Shown piece after piece: positions 26,972 through 35,328 of a stretch of DNA of 64,000 nucleotides. The notes below the pieces were generated by a model. That model saw only the letters and a program-made list of their open reading frames with translations. It searched no databases and was not told the DNA's origin. The position numbers and the translations under genes were made by a program. The stretch is from Brachybacterium sacelli (lineage in GTDB: Bacteria; Actinomycetota; Actinomycetes; Actinomycetales; Dermabacteraceae), in contig NZ_JAGIOD010000002.1 of NCBI RefSeq assembly GCF_017876545.1, forward strand, positions 992,001-1,056,000. The letters are read 5' to 3'. Within the stretch, counting starts at the first letter, position 1; the number at the start of each line of letters is the position of its first letter.

Positions 26972-27829
26972 TCAGCGCAGCGGCGGCGTCACGTCCAGGG
27001 ACAGGAACCCGCGACGGAAGGTGCGTGCATCGACCACCAGCAGCCGCCCCGGCCGGGTGGGATTGCGCAGGTGCACGTGCCCGCCGGCCGGATCGGCGCC
27101 CACCACGGCGAACACGTGCGAGGGCGGCAGCGGACCGTGCGCGGTGGCGACCAGAGAACTGAAGGGATGGGTCGAGGCGGTGAGCGCGCGACCCTCCCGG
27201 CGCCACTGGGCTATCCGCGCCGCCGACGGCAGTCGCAGCAGCGTGCGCACGCGCAGACCCAGCAGCAGCTCGAGCCCGAAGCGGGCGAAGCCGCGCTGCA
27301 GTGCGCCGTAGCCGCCGGCGACGTGCGCGGCGATCGCCTTCTCGAGCACGCCGACCCACCCGGGACCCGCCCCGTCACGGCGGGCGCCGACGAAGGCGCC
27401 GGACTCCGCGACCGGGAGGTGCCGATCCACCCTGATCGGTGAGCTCACGGCCGGCAGGTGCACGGTGACCGTGCCGTCATCCTGCGCGGACAGCAGGTTC
27501 GTCAGCCGCTCCGGGGCGGTCTCATGGATCGCGAGCATCGGGGCGATCACCCAGCAGTCCCCGAGACGACCCTGTCGAGGTCGCAGGAGCTGCGGCCCGG
27601 TCAGCGGCCCGGTGTCGAGCCGCCACCCGGTGGCGCCCGGCCCGGGGGAGACGAGCTCGCGGATCGGCGGCGCGGAGGAGGAAGCGGCGGTGGGCCCGGC
27701 GGAATCGCCATGCGGCCCGGGACCCTCGGGCGGTGCCCCGGCCATCGCCTCGCGCGCCCGTCCCGGTGGGGCGAGCGCGCGGAGCCGGCGACGCCAGGTC
27801 CGCACCCGGGGCCGCCGCGCGGTGGTCAT
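26972..27829 (-). CDS. Calpain-like (C2 family) cysteine peptidase
   Basis: 285 residues. RQGRLGDCWVIAPMLA holds the calpain active-site signature (QGxLGDCW, Cys near residue 92), and SHVFAVVGAD plus HLRNPT supply the catalytic His and Asn. The first 60 residues are Arg/Pro-rich, probably disordered; no clear signal peptide. Bacterial calpain-domain proteins are rare and poorly studied; some are toxins or secreted proteases. It ends 34 bp before the start-distal end of pfp region on the same strand, so operon membership is possible. Substrate unknown. Confidence 0.78.
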   Translation of the reverse strand: MTTARRPRVRTWRRRLRALAPPGRAREAMAGAPPEGPGPHGDSAGPTAASSSAPPIRELVSPGPGATGWRLDTGPLTGPQLLRPRQGRLGDCWVIAPMLAIHETAPERLTNLLSAQDDGTVTVHLPAVSSPIRVDRHLPVAESGAFVGARRDGAGPGWVGVLEKAIAAHVAGGYGALQRGFARFGLELLLGLRVRTLLRLPSAARIAQWRREGRALTASTHPFSSLVATAHGPLPPSHVFAVVGADPAGGHVHLRNPTRPGRLLVVDARTFRRGFLSLDVTPPLR

Positions 27830-27863
27830 CGGCGCAGCAACGGGCGGGGCAGGCGGCGGTCGA

Positions 27864-29084
27864 TCAGTGGGCCTCGGCAGGGACGATCTTCTGCCCGGTG
27901 CGCTCCATGACCTCGTGGAACCAGGGCTGGGTGATGTCGAAGGCCTTGTGGCCGGCGATGCGCTCGAACTCGATGGCCCGCAGCACGCCGGCGTTGCCCT
28001 CGTCGTGGCCGATGACGCCCGCGCCGCCCTCGAGAGCGACCTGCACGGCGAGGTCGGTCATCGACTTGATCAGGCGCAGGTCCTGTGCATTGGCCTTCGC
28101 GGAGCGCGAGAAGTAGCCGGACTTCTGGACCATGGACTTCTCGGCACCGAGCTTGGCGGAGAACTGGTCGGCGAACCACTGGCCGGGATTGATCTTGTCG
28201 ATCTTCACGTGACCGAAGGGGTCCTTCTCCGGCTCCTCGCCGCGGGCCTGCATCTCGGCGATGATCTCCGGGATGCCGGCGCCCTCGGACAGGAAGATGT
28301 TCACGCAGCCCACCTCATCCATGACCGCCTTGAGGCGCTCGACCTCGCCGTCGATGTCCAGGGCCAGCTCCGGCAGGAACACGGCGTGGACGTCCCAGCG
28401 CTCGGGGGTGTGGCCGATCCCGGGCAGCCACTGCTGCCGGGCGTGCCACTGCTGGTAGTACTCGGCGGCCTGCGCGGTGAGGTACCCGCAGGCGCGACCC
28501 ATGATCTCGTGGATGATCAGCATGCGCGGGTTCGAGCCGTGCTCGGCGATGATGTTCTGGGCGAAGACGCTGGTCTGCTCGGCGGCGCTCTGGGCGCCGA
28601 GGGACTGGCGGATCGGCACGATGTCATTGTCGATCGTCTTGGGCAGACCGACGACCTGCAGGTCGTAATCGTTCTCGTGGAGGTACTTCGCCAGATCGGC
28701 CGCGGTGGTGTTGGTGTCGTCGCCGCCGATGGTGTGCAGGACGTCGACACCGTCCGCGACCAGCTTGTTCGCCGCGACCTCGAGCGCGTCCTCACCCTCG
28801 GCGATCAGTCCGCGGCCGACGAGATCCTTGGTGTTGGTGAGCTTCACCCGGGAATTGCCGATGGGGGAGCCGCCGTACTCGTGCAGCACCCCGGCGTGGG
28901 CGCGGACCTCGTCGTCGACCACGATCTTCTCACCGGAGAGCAGACCCCAGTAGCCGTGCTTGTACGCGATGATCTCGACGTCCGGGACCAGCTCCGTGTA
29001 GCGCTCGATCAGCCCGCCGACGGCGGAGGAGAGGCACGGGGCGTAGCCCCCGGCGGTGAGCAGTGCGACGCGCTTGACGGTCAT
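27864..29084 (-). CDS. pfp: PPi-dependent 6-phosphofructokinase
   Basis: 406 residues, cytoplasmic glycolytic enzyme converting fructose 6-phosphate to fructose 1,6-bisphosphate. The phosphoryl-donor loop reads GGDDTN (120-125): Asp in place of the Gly of ATP enzymes is the known determinant of pyrophosphate specificity. PKTIDND (148-154) is the active-site motif. Size and sequence fit the actinobacterial group III enzymes. The reaction is reversible, so it may serve both glycolysis and gluconeogenesis. Confidence 0.92.
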   Translation of the reverse strand: MTVKRVALLTAGGYAPCLSSAVGGLIERYTELVPDVEIIAYKHGYWGLLSGEKIVVDDEVRAHAGVLHEYGGSPIGNSRVKLTNTKDLVGRGLIAEGEDALEVAANKLVADGVDVLHTIGGDDTNTTAADLAKYLHENDYDLQVVGLPKTIDNDIVPIRQSLGAQSAAEQTSVFAQNIIAEHGSNPRMLIIHEIMGRACGYLTAQAAEYYQQWHARQQWLPGIGHTPERWDVHAVFLPELALDIDGEVERLKAVMDEVGCVNIFLSEGAGIPEIIAEMQARGEEPEKDPFGHVKIDKINPGQWFADQFSAKLGAEKSMVQKSGYFSRSAKANAQDLRLIKSMTDLAVQVALEGGAGVIGHDEGNAGVLRAIEFERIAGHKAFDITQPWFHEVMERTGQKIVPAEAH

Positions 29085-29212
29085 GAGGCGAATCCTCCGA
29101 GGGTCCGGGTACGGGCGCGCGGGACGGACTGGTCCAGCCGCGCGGGGTCACCTCATGGTATCCGCCCGCCGCTGGGTGGGTGACGGCGGCGCTCAGGTGG
29201 CCGACAGGCCGC

Positions 29213-30007
29213 TCAGGCCTCCCGCGGGGTGAGAGCCTCGAGGATCTCCTCGTGCAGCAGACCGTTGGTGGCCACGGCGCTGCCGCCGAAGGGCCCCTCC
29301 TCGCCGCTCAGCGAGGTGAAGCGGCCGCCGGCCTCGGTGACGATGGGCACCAGCGCGGCCATGTCGTGCAGCGCCAGCTCGGGCTCGCAGGCCGCGTCCA
29401 CGGCGCCCTCGGCCACCAGCATGTAGGACCAGAAGTCGCCGTAGGCCCGGGTGCGCCAGAAACGCTGCATGAGGTTCAGCATCTGGGGGAGCCGGTCGTG
29501 GTCCGCCCAGCCGTGCAGCGAGGAATAGGACAGCGAGGCCTCCTCGAGGGTGTCGATGTGGGAGACCGCGAGACGGGAGGCGTTGTTGATGCGCGAGCCG
29601 GTCCAGGAGCCGACGCCGTGGCCGCCCCACCACCGCCGCGACAGGGAGGGGGCGGAGACCAGGCCGACGACGGGACGGCCATCCTCGACGAGGCCGATGA
29701 GCGTGCCCCACACCGGCACGCCGCGCACGAAGTTGCTGGTGCCGTCGATCGGGTCGATCACCCATTGGCGCGGGGAGGCGCCCGTGGTCCCGAACTCCTC
29801 GCCGATCACCTGGTCGCGCGAGCGGGAGCGGGCCAGCTGCGAGCGCACGATCTTCTCGGCGGCGGTGTCGGCGTCGGTGACCTCGGTCAGGTCGGGCTTC
29901 GTGGAGACCTCGAGGTCCTGCGCCTTGAAGCGGGACATGGTCAGCTGGTCCACGGCGTCGGCGAGCACGTGGGCGAGGCGCAGATCATCGGCATAGCGGC
30001 TGGACAT
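29213..30007 (-). CDS. hisN: Histidinol-phosphatase (inositol monophosphatase fold)
   Basis: 264 residues. IMPase-family metal motifs: GEEFG, WVIDPIDGTSNF (central DPIDGT) and the late ALHDMAALVPIV helix. Its place next to rsgA and aroA is the conserved actinobacterial location of the HisN-type histidinol-phosphate phosphatase, the step before histidinol. The family also includes inositol-1-phosphatases, so the assignment rests partly on synteny. Confidence 0.87.
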   Translation of the reverse strand: MSSRYADDLRLAHVLADAVDQLTMSRFKAQDLEVSTKPDLTEVTDADTAAEKIVRSQLARSRSRDQVIGEEFGTTGASPRQWVIDPIDGTSNFVRGVPVWGTLIGLVEDGRPVVGLVSAPSLSRRWWGGHGVGSWTGSRINNASRLAVSHIDTLEEASLSYSSLHGWADHDRLPQMLNLMQRFWRTRAYGDFWSYMLVAEGAVDAACEPELALHDMAALVPIVTEAGGRFTSLSGEEGPFGGSAVATNGLLHEEILEALTPREA

Positions 30008-30076
30008 GCGCCCCACCCTAGAGCGGCCGGAGCCCGCGGGCGGGCAGCGACGCGGGCACGGGCCGATCCCGTGCGC

Positions 30077-31120
30077 TCACAGGTCCCAGGGGTCGTTCCG
30101 GCGCAGCGTGACGGCGAGTCGGCGGTAGGACGCCAGTCGGGCCGGTCCCGCGCTGCCGGCCTCCCCGGCCTCCACCAGCGCGTCCAGCGCGCAGTCGGGG
30201 GCGTCCTCGAGATGGGTGCATCCGCGGGGGCAGGACTCGGCGAGGGCGGCCAGGTCGGTGAACGCCTCGAGCAGCGCGTCGGGGTCGACATGACCCAATC
30301 CGAACGACCGCACCCCGGGGGTGTCGATGACCCAGCCGTCGTCGTCGGGCAGTCGCATCGCCAGGGCCGAGGAGGAGGTGTGGCGGCCGCGGCCGGTGAC
30401 GTCGTTGACCACACCGATGGCACGGTCGGTGCCCGGCACCAGCGCATTCAACAGGGTGGACTTGCCGACCCCGGAGTGTCCGATCAGGACGCTGACACGT
30501 CCCGCCAGACGGGCACGCAGCTCCTCGAGCCCCACCACGCCGCCGTCGGACGCCGCGGCGGTGACGACGTGGTCGAGGCCGAGGGGGGCATAGGTGCGTA
30601 GGAACTCCTCGGGGGAGCGCAGATCCGCCTTGGTCAGCACCAGCAGGGTGTCGACGCCGGCGACGTAGGCGGCCACCAGGCAGCGGTCGATCATGCCGCC
30701 GCGCGGCTCCGGGTCCGCCACGGCGGTGACCATCACCATGAGGTCGACGTTGGCGACCAGCGGCCGTTCGGTGGCGTCGTCGTCGTCGGCGCTGCGGCGC
30801 AGGAACGAGCTGCGCTCCCGGACCCGGACGATCCGCGCGAGCGATCCGTCGCGGCCGGAGGTGTCGCCCACCAGCCCCACCAGGTCGCCGGGGACCACGG
30901 GGGAGCGGCCCAGCTCCCGCGCGCGCATCGCGATGACGGTGTGCTCCTCCTCGGCGCCGGGGGCGACCACGGTGCGCCAGCGGCCGCGATCGACCGCCAC
31001 CACGCGCGCCGTGATCGCGTCCTCGTGCGTGGGGCGGTCCTTCGTCCGCGGTCGGGAGCCGCGGCGGCTGGGTCGGACGCGGACGTCGGACTCGTCGTAG
31101 TCGCGGGCCGACCGTCTCAC
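30077..31120 (-). CDS. rsgA: Ribosome small-subunit GTPase RsgA
   Basis: 347 residues from a GTG overlapping the aroA stop as GTGA. N-terminal OB domain (about 45-110), circularly permuted GTPase with LTKADL ahead of the P-loop GHSGVGKST, switch DTPGVRSFG, and a C-terminal zinc site [14 protein letters not shown]. Late 30S assembly factor; coupled translation with aroA is conserved in actinobacteria. Confidence 0.95.
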   Translation of the reverse strand: MRRSARDYDESDVRVRPSRRGSRPRTKDRPTHEDAITARVVAVDRGRWRTVVAPGAEEEHTVIAMRARELGRSPVVPGDLVGLVGDTSGRDGSLARIVRVRERSSFLRRSADDDDATERPLVANVDLMVMVTAVADPEPRGGMIDRCLVAAYVAGVDTLLVLTKADLRSPEEFLRTYAPLGLDHVVTAAASDGGVVGLEELRARLAGRVSVLIGHSGVGKSTLLNALVPGTDRAIGVVNDVTGRGRHTSSSALAMRLPDDDGWVIDTPGVRSFGLGHVDPDALLEAFTDLAALAESCPRGCTHLEDAPDCALDALVEAGEAGSAGPARLASYRRLAVTLRRNDPWDL

Positions 31121-32445
31121 GCGTCGCCGTCCGCCAGGGGCTCGGCGTGCAGCATGGACAGCCACATGCCGACGAAGTCGGGCAGGGTCTTCTCGGTGGT
31201 GCCGATGTTGACCACGCGCAGGTCCGGCACCCGCAGCCCGATGACGGCCGCGGCCGTGGCCAGGCGATGGTCCTCGTAGGTCTCGAAGACCTCTCCCTGC
31301 AGCGGGCCGGGATGGATCTCCAGACCGTCCTCGTGCTCGACGGTGCGTGCCCCGATCTTTGTCAGCTCCGTGGCCAGGGCCTTGAGTCGATCCGTCTCGT
31401 GGCCGCGGAGGTGAGCGACCCCGCGCAGCCGGGAGGGGGAATCGGCCAGCGCCGCGAGCGCCGCGATCGTCGGCGTCAGCTCACCGACGGCCGAGAGATC
31501 GGCGTCGATCCCGTGCAGCTCGCCGGTCCCGCGCACGCACACGGCCCGGTCCTCGCGCCAGACCTCGCCGCCCATGCGGGCCAGCAGCTCCCGGTAGGCG
31601 TCACCGGGCTGGGTGGTCGTCCCGGGCCAGTCGTCCACGGCGATGGTGCCGCCGGTGGCCATGGCGGCCGCCAGGAACGGCCCCGCATTGGAGAGATCGG
31701 GCTCGATGACCATGCGCACCGCGGAGATGGTGCCGCGGCGCACCGTCCAGCTGTGACGGCCGTCCTCGGCGACGTGATGGGCGCCCTCGATCCCGACCTG
31801 GCGCAGGGTGGCCAGCGTCATCTCGATGTGGGGCAGCGAGGGGAGAGCGGCGCCGGTGTGGACGAGCTCGAGGTCGGTGTCGCCGCGGGCCGCCACCAGC
31901 AGGGCGTTGGAGACGAACTGGCTGGAGGCGGAGGCGTCGATCTCGACCCGGCCGCCGCTGAGGCGACCGGTCCCGTGCACCGTGAGGGGGAGGTGGCCCG
32001 CCTCTCCGTGCTCGGTGACCTCGACACCCTGGCGGCGCAGGACCTCGATCACGGGCCCCATGGGCCGGGCGAGCGCGGCGTCGTCCCCGGTGAAGCGCAC
32101 GTCACCGTGGTGCAGTGCCGCGAGCACCGGCACGAAGCGCATCACGGTGCCGGCCAGACCGGTGTGGATCTCGATCGGCTCCGCGGGGAGCTCCGTCGGC
32201 GGCGGGAGCGGGGTGACGCGCAGCGAGTCCTCGTGCACCTCCAGCGAGGCGCCGAGACGTTCGAGCGCGTCCCGCATCAGGCGCGTGTCGCGCGAGACCA
32301 GGGCTCCGCGCAGCTCGGAGGGCTCGTCCGCGGCGGCGGCGAGCAGCATCCATCGGGCGGTCAGGGACTTCGAGCCCGGAACTCGCACCAGAGCGTCGAC
32401 GGGTCCGTCGGCGACCGGTGCGGTCCACAGCACCTCGGAGACCAC
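31117..32445 (-). CDS. aroA: 3-phosphoshikimate 1-carboxyvinyltransferase (EPSP synthase)
   Basis: 442 residues from [19 protein letters not shown] (substrate loop), LAGTVMRF and LRGHETDRL...LTKIGA are signatures of the family; the last is the conserved RxKE-like region. Sixth step of the shikimate pathway, cytoplasmic. The gene order sigR-rsrA facing aroA-rsgA-hisN matches many actinobacteria, which supports orthology. Confidence 0.95.
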   Translation of the reverse strand: MVSEVLWTAPVADGPVDALVRVPGSKSLTARWMLLAAAADEPSELRGALVSRDTRLMRDALERLGASLEVHEDSLRVTPLPPPTELPAEPIEIHTGLAGTVMRFVPVLAALHHGDVRFTGDDAALARPMGPVIEVLRRQGVEVTEHGEAGHLPLTVHGTGRLSGGRVEIDASASSQFVSNALLVAARGDTDLELVHTGAALPSLPHIEMTLATLRQVGIEGAHHVAEDGRHSWTVRRGTISAVRMVIEPDLSNAGPFLAAAMATGGTIAVDDWPGTTTQPGDAYRELLARMGGEVWREDRAVCVRGTGELHGIDADLSAVGELTPTIAALAALADSPSRLRGVAHLRGHETDRLKALATELTKIGARTVEHEDGLEIHPGPLQGEVFETYEDHRLATAAAVIGLRVPDLRVVNIGTTEKTLPDFVGMWLSMLHAEPLADGDA

Positions 32446-32451
32446 CGGGCC

Positions 32452-33018
32452 TCAACCTGCCTTCGCGGCGATCTGCTTCTGCGCGGTGCCGGCGGCGCCC
32501 TTGGCCTTCTTCCCGAGCTGCTCGGACTTCTTCTCCAGCTCCCGCTGCTTGGCGGCGGCCTTCTTCTGGCTGCGCTCGACGAACTGGTTCACCTGGTAGC
32601 CGAGCGAGGGCTTGCCGTCGTGGTCGACCACGGCCAGCAGCACGCCGCCGAGGAGGCCGGCGTCGGTGAGGATGGCGCGGATCTCCTGCGCGCGCTCCTC
32701 GCCGCGCAGCTCCCACACCTTCTTCCGGCCGGCCCAGCCGACGGAGGTCGTCAGCAGCAGGGTCGCGGCGGCGGCGCGGGGATAGCGATTGGTCGCGTAC
32801 AGCACACCGGCCCCGGCGGCGACGGCGCCCGAGGCACGGATGATGGTGCGCGCGTCGAGGAATCCGGGAGCGGAGGACTTCGAGAGCGTGGAGTCGACCG
32901 CCTCGAAGGCCTCGGGGTAGACATCGATCTCGCGCTCGGGGCGCAGAACGGTGCGCACACCTTCGACGACGAAGGGAGCGGCGAGCAGGGGACGAGCGAT
33001 GCGGCGGACCAGGGCCAT
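32452..33018 (-). CDS. DoxX-family membrane protein
   Basis: 188 residues. Four hydrophobic segments after the typical [19 protein letters not shown] opening, and a Lys/Ala/Gln-rich cytoplasmic tail (about 50 residues) that is likely helical. DoxX-family proteins of actinobacteria stand in the sigR-aroA region and have been linked to thiol/oxidative stress (SodA-DoxX association in mycobacteria). Starts 6 bp before the aroA gene, so likely same operon. Confidence 0.85.
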   Translation of the reverse strand: MALVRRIARPLLAAPFVVEGVRTVLRPEREIDVYPEAFEAVDSTLSKSSAPGFLDARTIIRASGAVAAGAGVLYATNRYPRAAAATLLLTTSVGWAGRKKVWELRGEERAQEIRAILTDAGLLGGVLLAVVDHDGKPSLGYQVNQFVERSQKKAAAKQRELEKKSEQLGKKAKGAAGTAQKQIAAKAG

Positions 33019-33294
33019 GGTGTCCTCACGTTCTTGACGGGTGCGAGAAGTCGGGTGCTGCCGTGTACGGCAGGTCACCGGCGCCCAGACTACCGCGCAG
33101 GGAACAACCGGGCCGCACGGGACGTTGCATGGGACGGATCCGGTTCGCCACCGGCCCGTCGTGGAGCGTCACGGACGGGACCGCTCGGCGGGACGGACCG
33201 ACTGATCGGTCGAGCCAGCACGGACGGAGGACGGATGACCACAGCGGTGCGCACACGCTCCGTCGGGAGTGTGCCTGGCGTAGGTTGGAGGGCG

Positions 33295-33987
33295 ATGACG
33301 CAGACAGATCCCGCCCCGAGCCCCGAGGGCCTCCCGGACCAGGGGGCCGACGGCGCCGAGGACTTCGACTTCGAGTCCGAGGCCCTGTCCCACCTGGACT
33401 CCCTCTATGGCGGTGCCCTCCGGATGACCCGCAATCCGCATGATGCGGAGGACCTGGTGCAGGAGACCTTCATGAAGGCCTTCCGCGCCCGGGACCGCTT
33501 CACGCCCGGCACCAACATGCGAGCGTGGCTGTACCGGATCATGACCAACAGTTACATCACCACCTACCGCCAGAAGCAGCGCCGCCCCAAGGAGGCCTGG
33601 AGCGACACCGTCGAGGACTGGCAGCTCGCGGAGGTCGGCTCGCACACCAGCAGCGGACTGCGCTCGGCGGAGACCGAGGCGCTGGACCATCTGCCGGACT
33701 CCGCGGTCAAGGACGCCCTCAGCGATCTGCGGGAGGACTACCGCATGGCGGTCTACCTCGCCGATGTCGAGGGCTTCGCCTACAAGGAGATCGCCGAGAT
33801 CATGGACACGCCCATCGGCACCGTGATGTCACGGCTGCACCGGGGACGCCGCCAGCTGCGTGAGAAGCTCTCCAACTACGCCTACCGCAGCGGCTTCCTG
33901 CGCGCGGACCCGGCGGCCGCGACCGCCGAGGGAGCCGACCCCACGACCAGCGAGACCCGATCGACGGACCGGGAGGAGGAACGATGA
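33295..33987 (+). CDS. sigR: ECF sigma factor, SigR/SigH type
   Basis: 230 residues. Region 2 ([25 protein letters not shown]...[12 protein letters not shown]) and region 4 ([26 protein letters not shown]...[15 protein letters not shown]) are complete. The sequence and its coupling to a zinc anti-sigma gene place it with SigR/SigH, which control thiol-oxidative and heat stress. The Asp/Glu-rich first 30 residues and Thr-rich tail are extra. Start at ATG 33295 with GGAGG upstream. No GGAAT/GTT autoregulatory promoter was convincing nearby. Confidence 0.93.
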   Translation: MTQTDPAPSPEGLPDQGADGAEDFDFESEALSHLDSLYGGALRMTRNPHDAEDLVQETFMKAFRARDRFTPGTNMRAWLYRIMTNSYITTYRQKQRRPKEAWSDTVEDWQLAEVGSHTSSGLRSAETEALDHLPDSAVKDALSDLREDYRMAVYLADVEGFAYKEIAEIMDTPIGTVMSRLHRGRRQLREKLSNYAYRSGFLRADPAAATAEGADPTTSETRSTDREEER

Positions 33988-34304
33988 GCCAGGACGAGAA
34001 CACCGAGCGCGATCCACGCTTCGGACTCGAGGAGGCGCTCGACGGCGAGCTCCCCCGCGAGACCGTGGAGCGGATGCAGCGCCATACCGCGGACTGCCCG
34101 GAGTGCGCCGAGGAATGGGAGCGGGTCCGCCGCATCAAGGAGCTGGTGCGCCGCAGCTGCGCGGACCGGGCACCGTCGGGCCTGCGCGAGCGCATCGCGG
34201 TGCAGTACCGCAGCGTCTCCGTCACCCGCACCACCGACGCCGACGGATCCACCAGCGTGCGCATCTCCTCCCGCAGCACACGGCGGGAGCTCCCCGGCAC
34301 CTGA
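33984..34304 (+). CDS. rsrA: Zinc-binding anti-sigma factor, RsrA type
   Basis: 106 residues. HTADCPEC (H-x3-C-x2-C) is the ZAS-family zinc site that opens upon disulfide formation to release the sigma factor. The ATG overlaps the sigR stop (ATGA), standard for this pair. Basic C-terminal tail. Cytoplasmic, no membrane segment, as in RsrA. Confidence 0.92.
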   Translation: MSQDENTERDPRFGLEEALDGELPRETVERMQRHTADCPECAEEWERVRRIKELVRRSCADRAPSGLRERIAVQYRSVSVTRTTDADGSTSVRISSRSTRRELPGT

Positions 34305-34331
34305 GCCACCAGATCCGCTCCGGACGCGAAA

Positions 34332-34361
34332 GAGGGCCTCTCCCGTCGGGGAGGGGCCCTC
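34332..34361. terminator. Terminator between rsrA and bL37 (convergent)
   Basis: GAGGGCCTCTCCC / GGGAGGGGCCCTC hairpin (about 13 bp, few mismatches) with a short loop, between convergent genes; it likely serves both directions. Confidence 0.75.
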
Positions 34362-34389
34362 GCTCACGTCACGGCCTGCGACCTCATGG

Positions 34390-34464
34390 TCAGCTGTTGG
34401 GGCGCTTGCCGTGATTCGCGCCGTTCTTACGGCGAGCCTTGCGCTTGCGTCCTCGCTTGCTCAT
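34390..34464 (-). CDS. 24-residue ribosomal protein bL37
   Basis: Tiny gene with AAGGAAGGAG ahead of ATG; product MSKRGRKRKARRKNGANHGK followed by RPNS, 24 residues, extremely basic. It matches the actinobacterial bL37 peptide (about 24 residues, ending NHGKRPN), a large-subunit component found in mycobacterial ribosomes, and it lies near sigR as in other actinobacteria. Easily missed because of its length. Confidence 0.9.
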   Translation of the reverse strand: MSKRGRKRKARRKNGANHGKRPNS

Positions 34465-34600
34465 CACGATCTCCTTCCTTCGCCCGGATGACCTGATGAT
34501 TGTGCCACAGGGGTCGCTGCGCGGCGCCGTCGTCCGAGCCCGCTCGGGTGCGCTGAGGTGGACGTCACGCGGTGCCCGGCGAAGAGGCCGGGAGCCGGGG

Positions 34601-35245
34601 TCAGGACGAGGTGCCCAGCCAGGTTCCGAAACCGCCGTGCAGCACCAACCAGGCCATCAGGCCGTAGCCGGTCTGTCCCGGGTGGTCGCCGGGCGAGCGG
34701 CTGACGTCGGACTCCCATTGCTCGTGGCCGATCAGGCCGCCGACGGTGTCGACGTAGGGGATCCGTCGCCGCGAGCAGACGTCCTCGAACGCCCCGGACA
34801 GCTCACGGGCGCCCTGGGTGGTTCCCGGGTCCCGGCTCGGCGGGGGCCCGACGACGAACGCCGGGATGCGCAGACGCTCGAGGCCGTCGAGGACCTTGGC
34901 GAGATTGAGGCGGGAGCGGGCCAGGGAGATCCCGGCGTCGAGGTCGGCCCGGCCCATGGCCAGGACGACTCGATGGTCGATGCTGCCATCGGCCTGAGCG
35001 GTGCGGTCCATGCGACGCTCCACCTCGTCGTCCCAGCGCTCGGCGAGGGACGCGGAGGTCTCCCCGGGCAGGGCCGAGGCGAACACGTCGACCCGGCTGG
35101 CGGCACCCTGCTCGCTGGCCACGGCTCGTCCGAGCCATCCCAGCGCACGGGCGTCGCCGATCCCGGCGAGGAGCTCGTCGCCGAGCGCGATGATCCGGAT
35201 CCGGGGTGACGGATCCGGGGCGGACGATGTGGACACAGTCTGCAC
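34601..35245 (-). CDS. SGNH-fold protein lacking the catalytic serine
   Basis: 214 residues from a GTG with CAGGAGG 7 nt upstream. Block I reads ALGDELLAGIGDARALGW: the GDS serine is Glu. PGETSASLAERW (block II-like), MGRADLDAG (block III region) and DHPGQTGYGLM (block V with Asp/His) are still present. So the fold is SGNH but hydrolysis by the usual nucleophile is impossible; this GDE variant recurs in actinobacteria, which suggests a conserved non-canonical role. Preceded by kgd on the same strand, 83 bp. Confidence 0.75.
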   Translation of the reverse strand: MQTVSTSSAPDPSPRIRIIALGDELLAGIGDARALGWLGRAVASEQGAASRVDVFASALPGETSASLAERWDDEVERRMDRTAQADGSIDHRVVLAMGRADLDAGISLARSRLNLAKVLDGLERLRIPAFVVGPPPSRDPGTTQGARELSGAFEDVCSRRRIPYVDTVGGLIGHEQWESDVSRSPGDHPGQTGYGLMAWLVLHGGFGTWLGTSS

Positions 35246-35328
35246 CGGGACCTCCTGGGCCTGGGACGGGGACGTCAACTGTATCGGCGCCGGAGGGTCG
35301 GGGCGAACCCGCGGCCCTCCGGGGCCGA

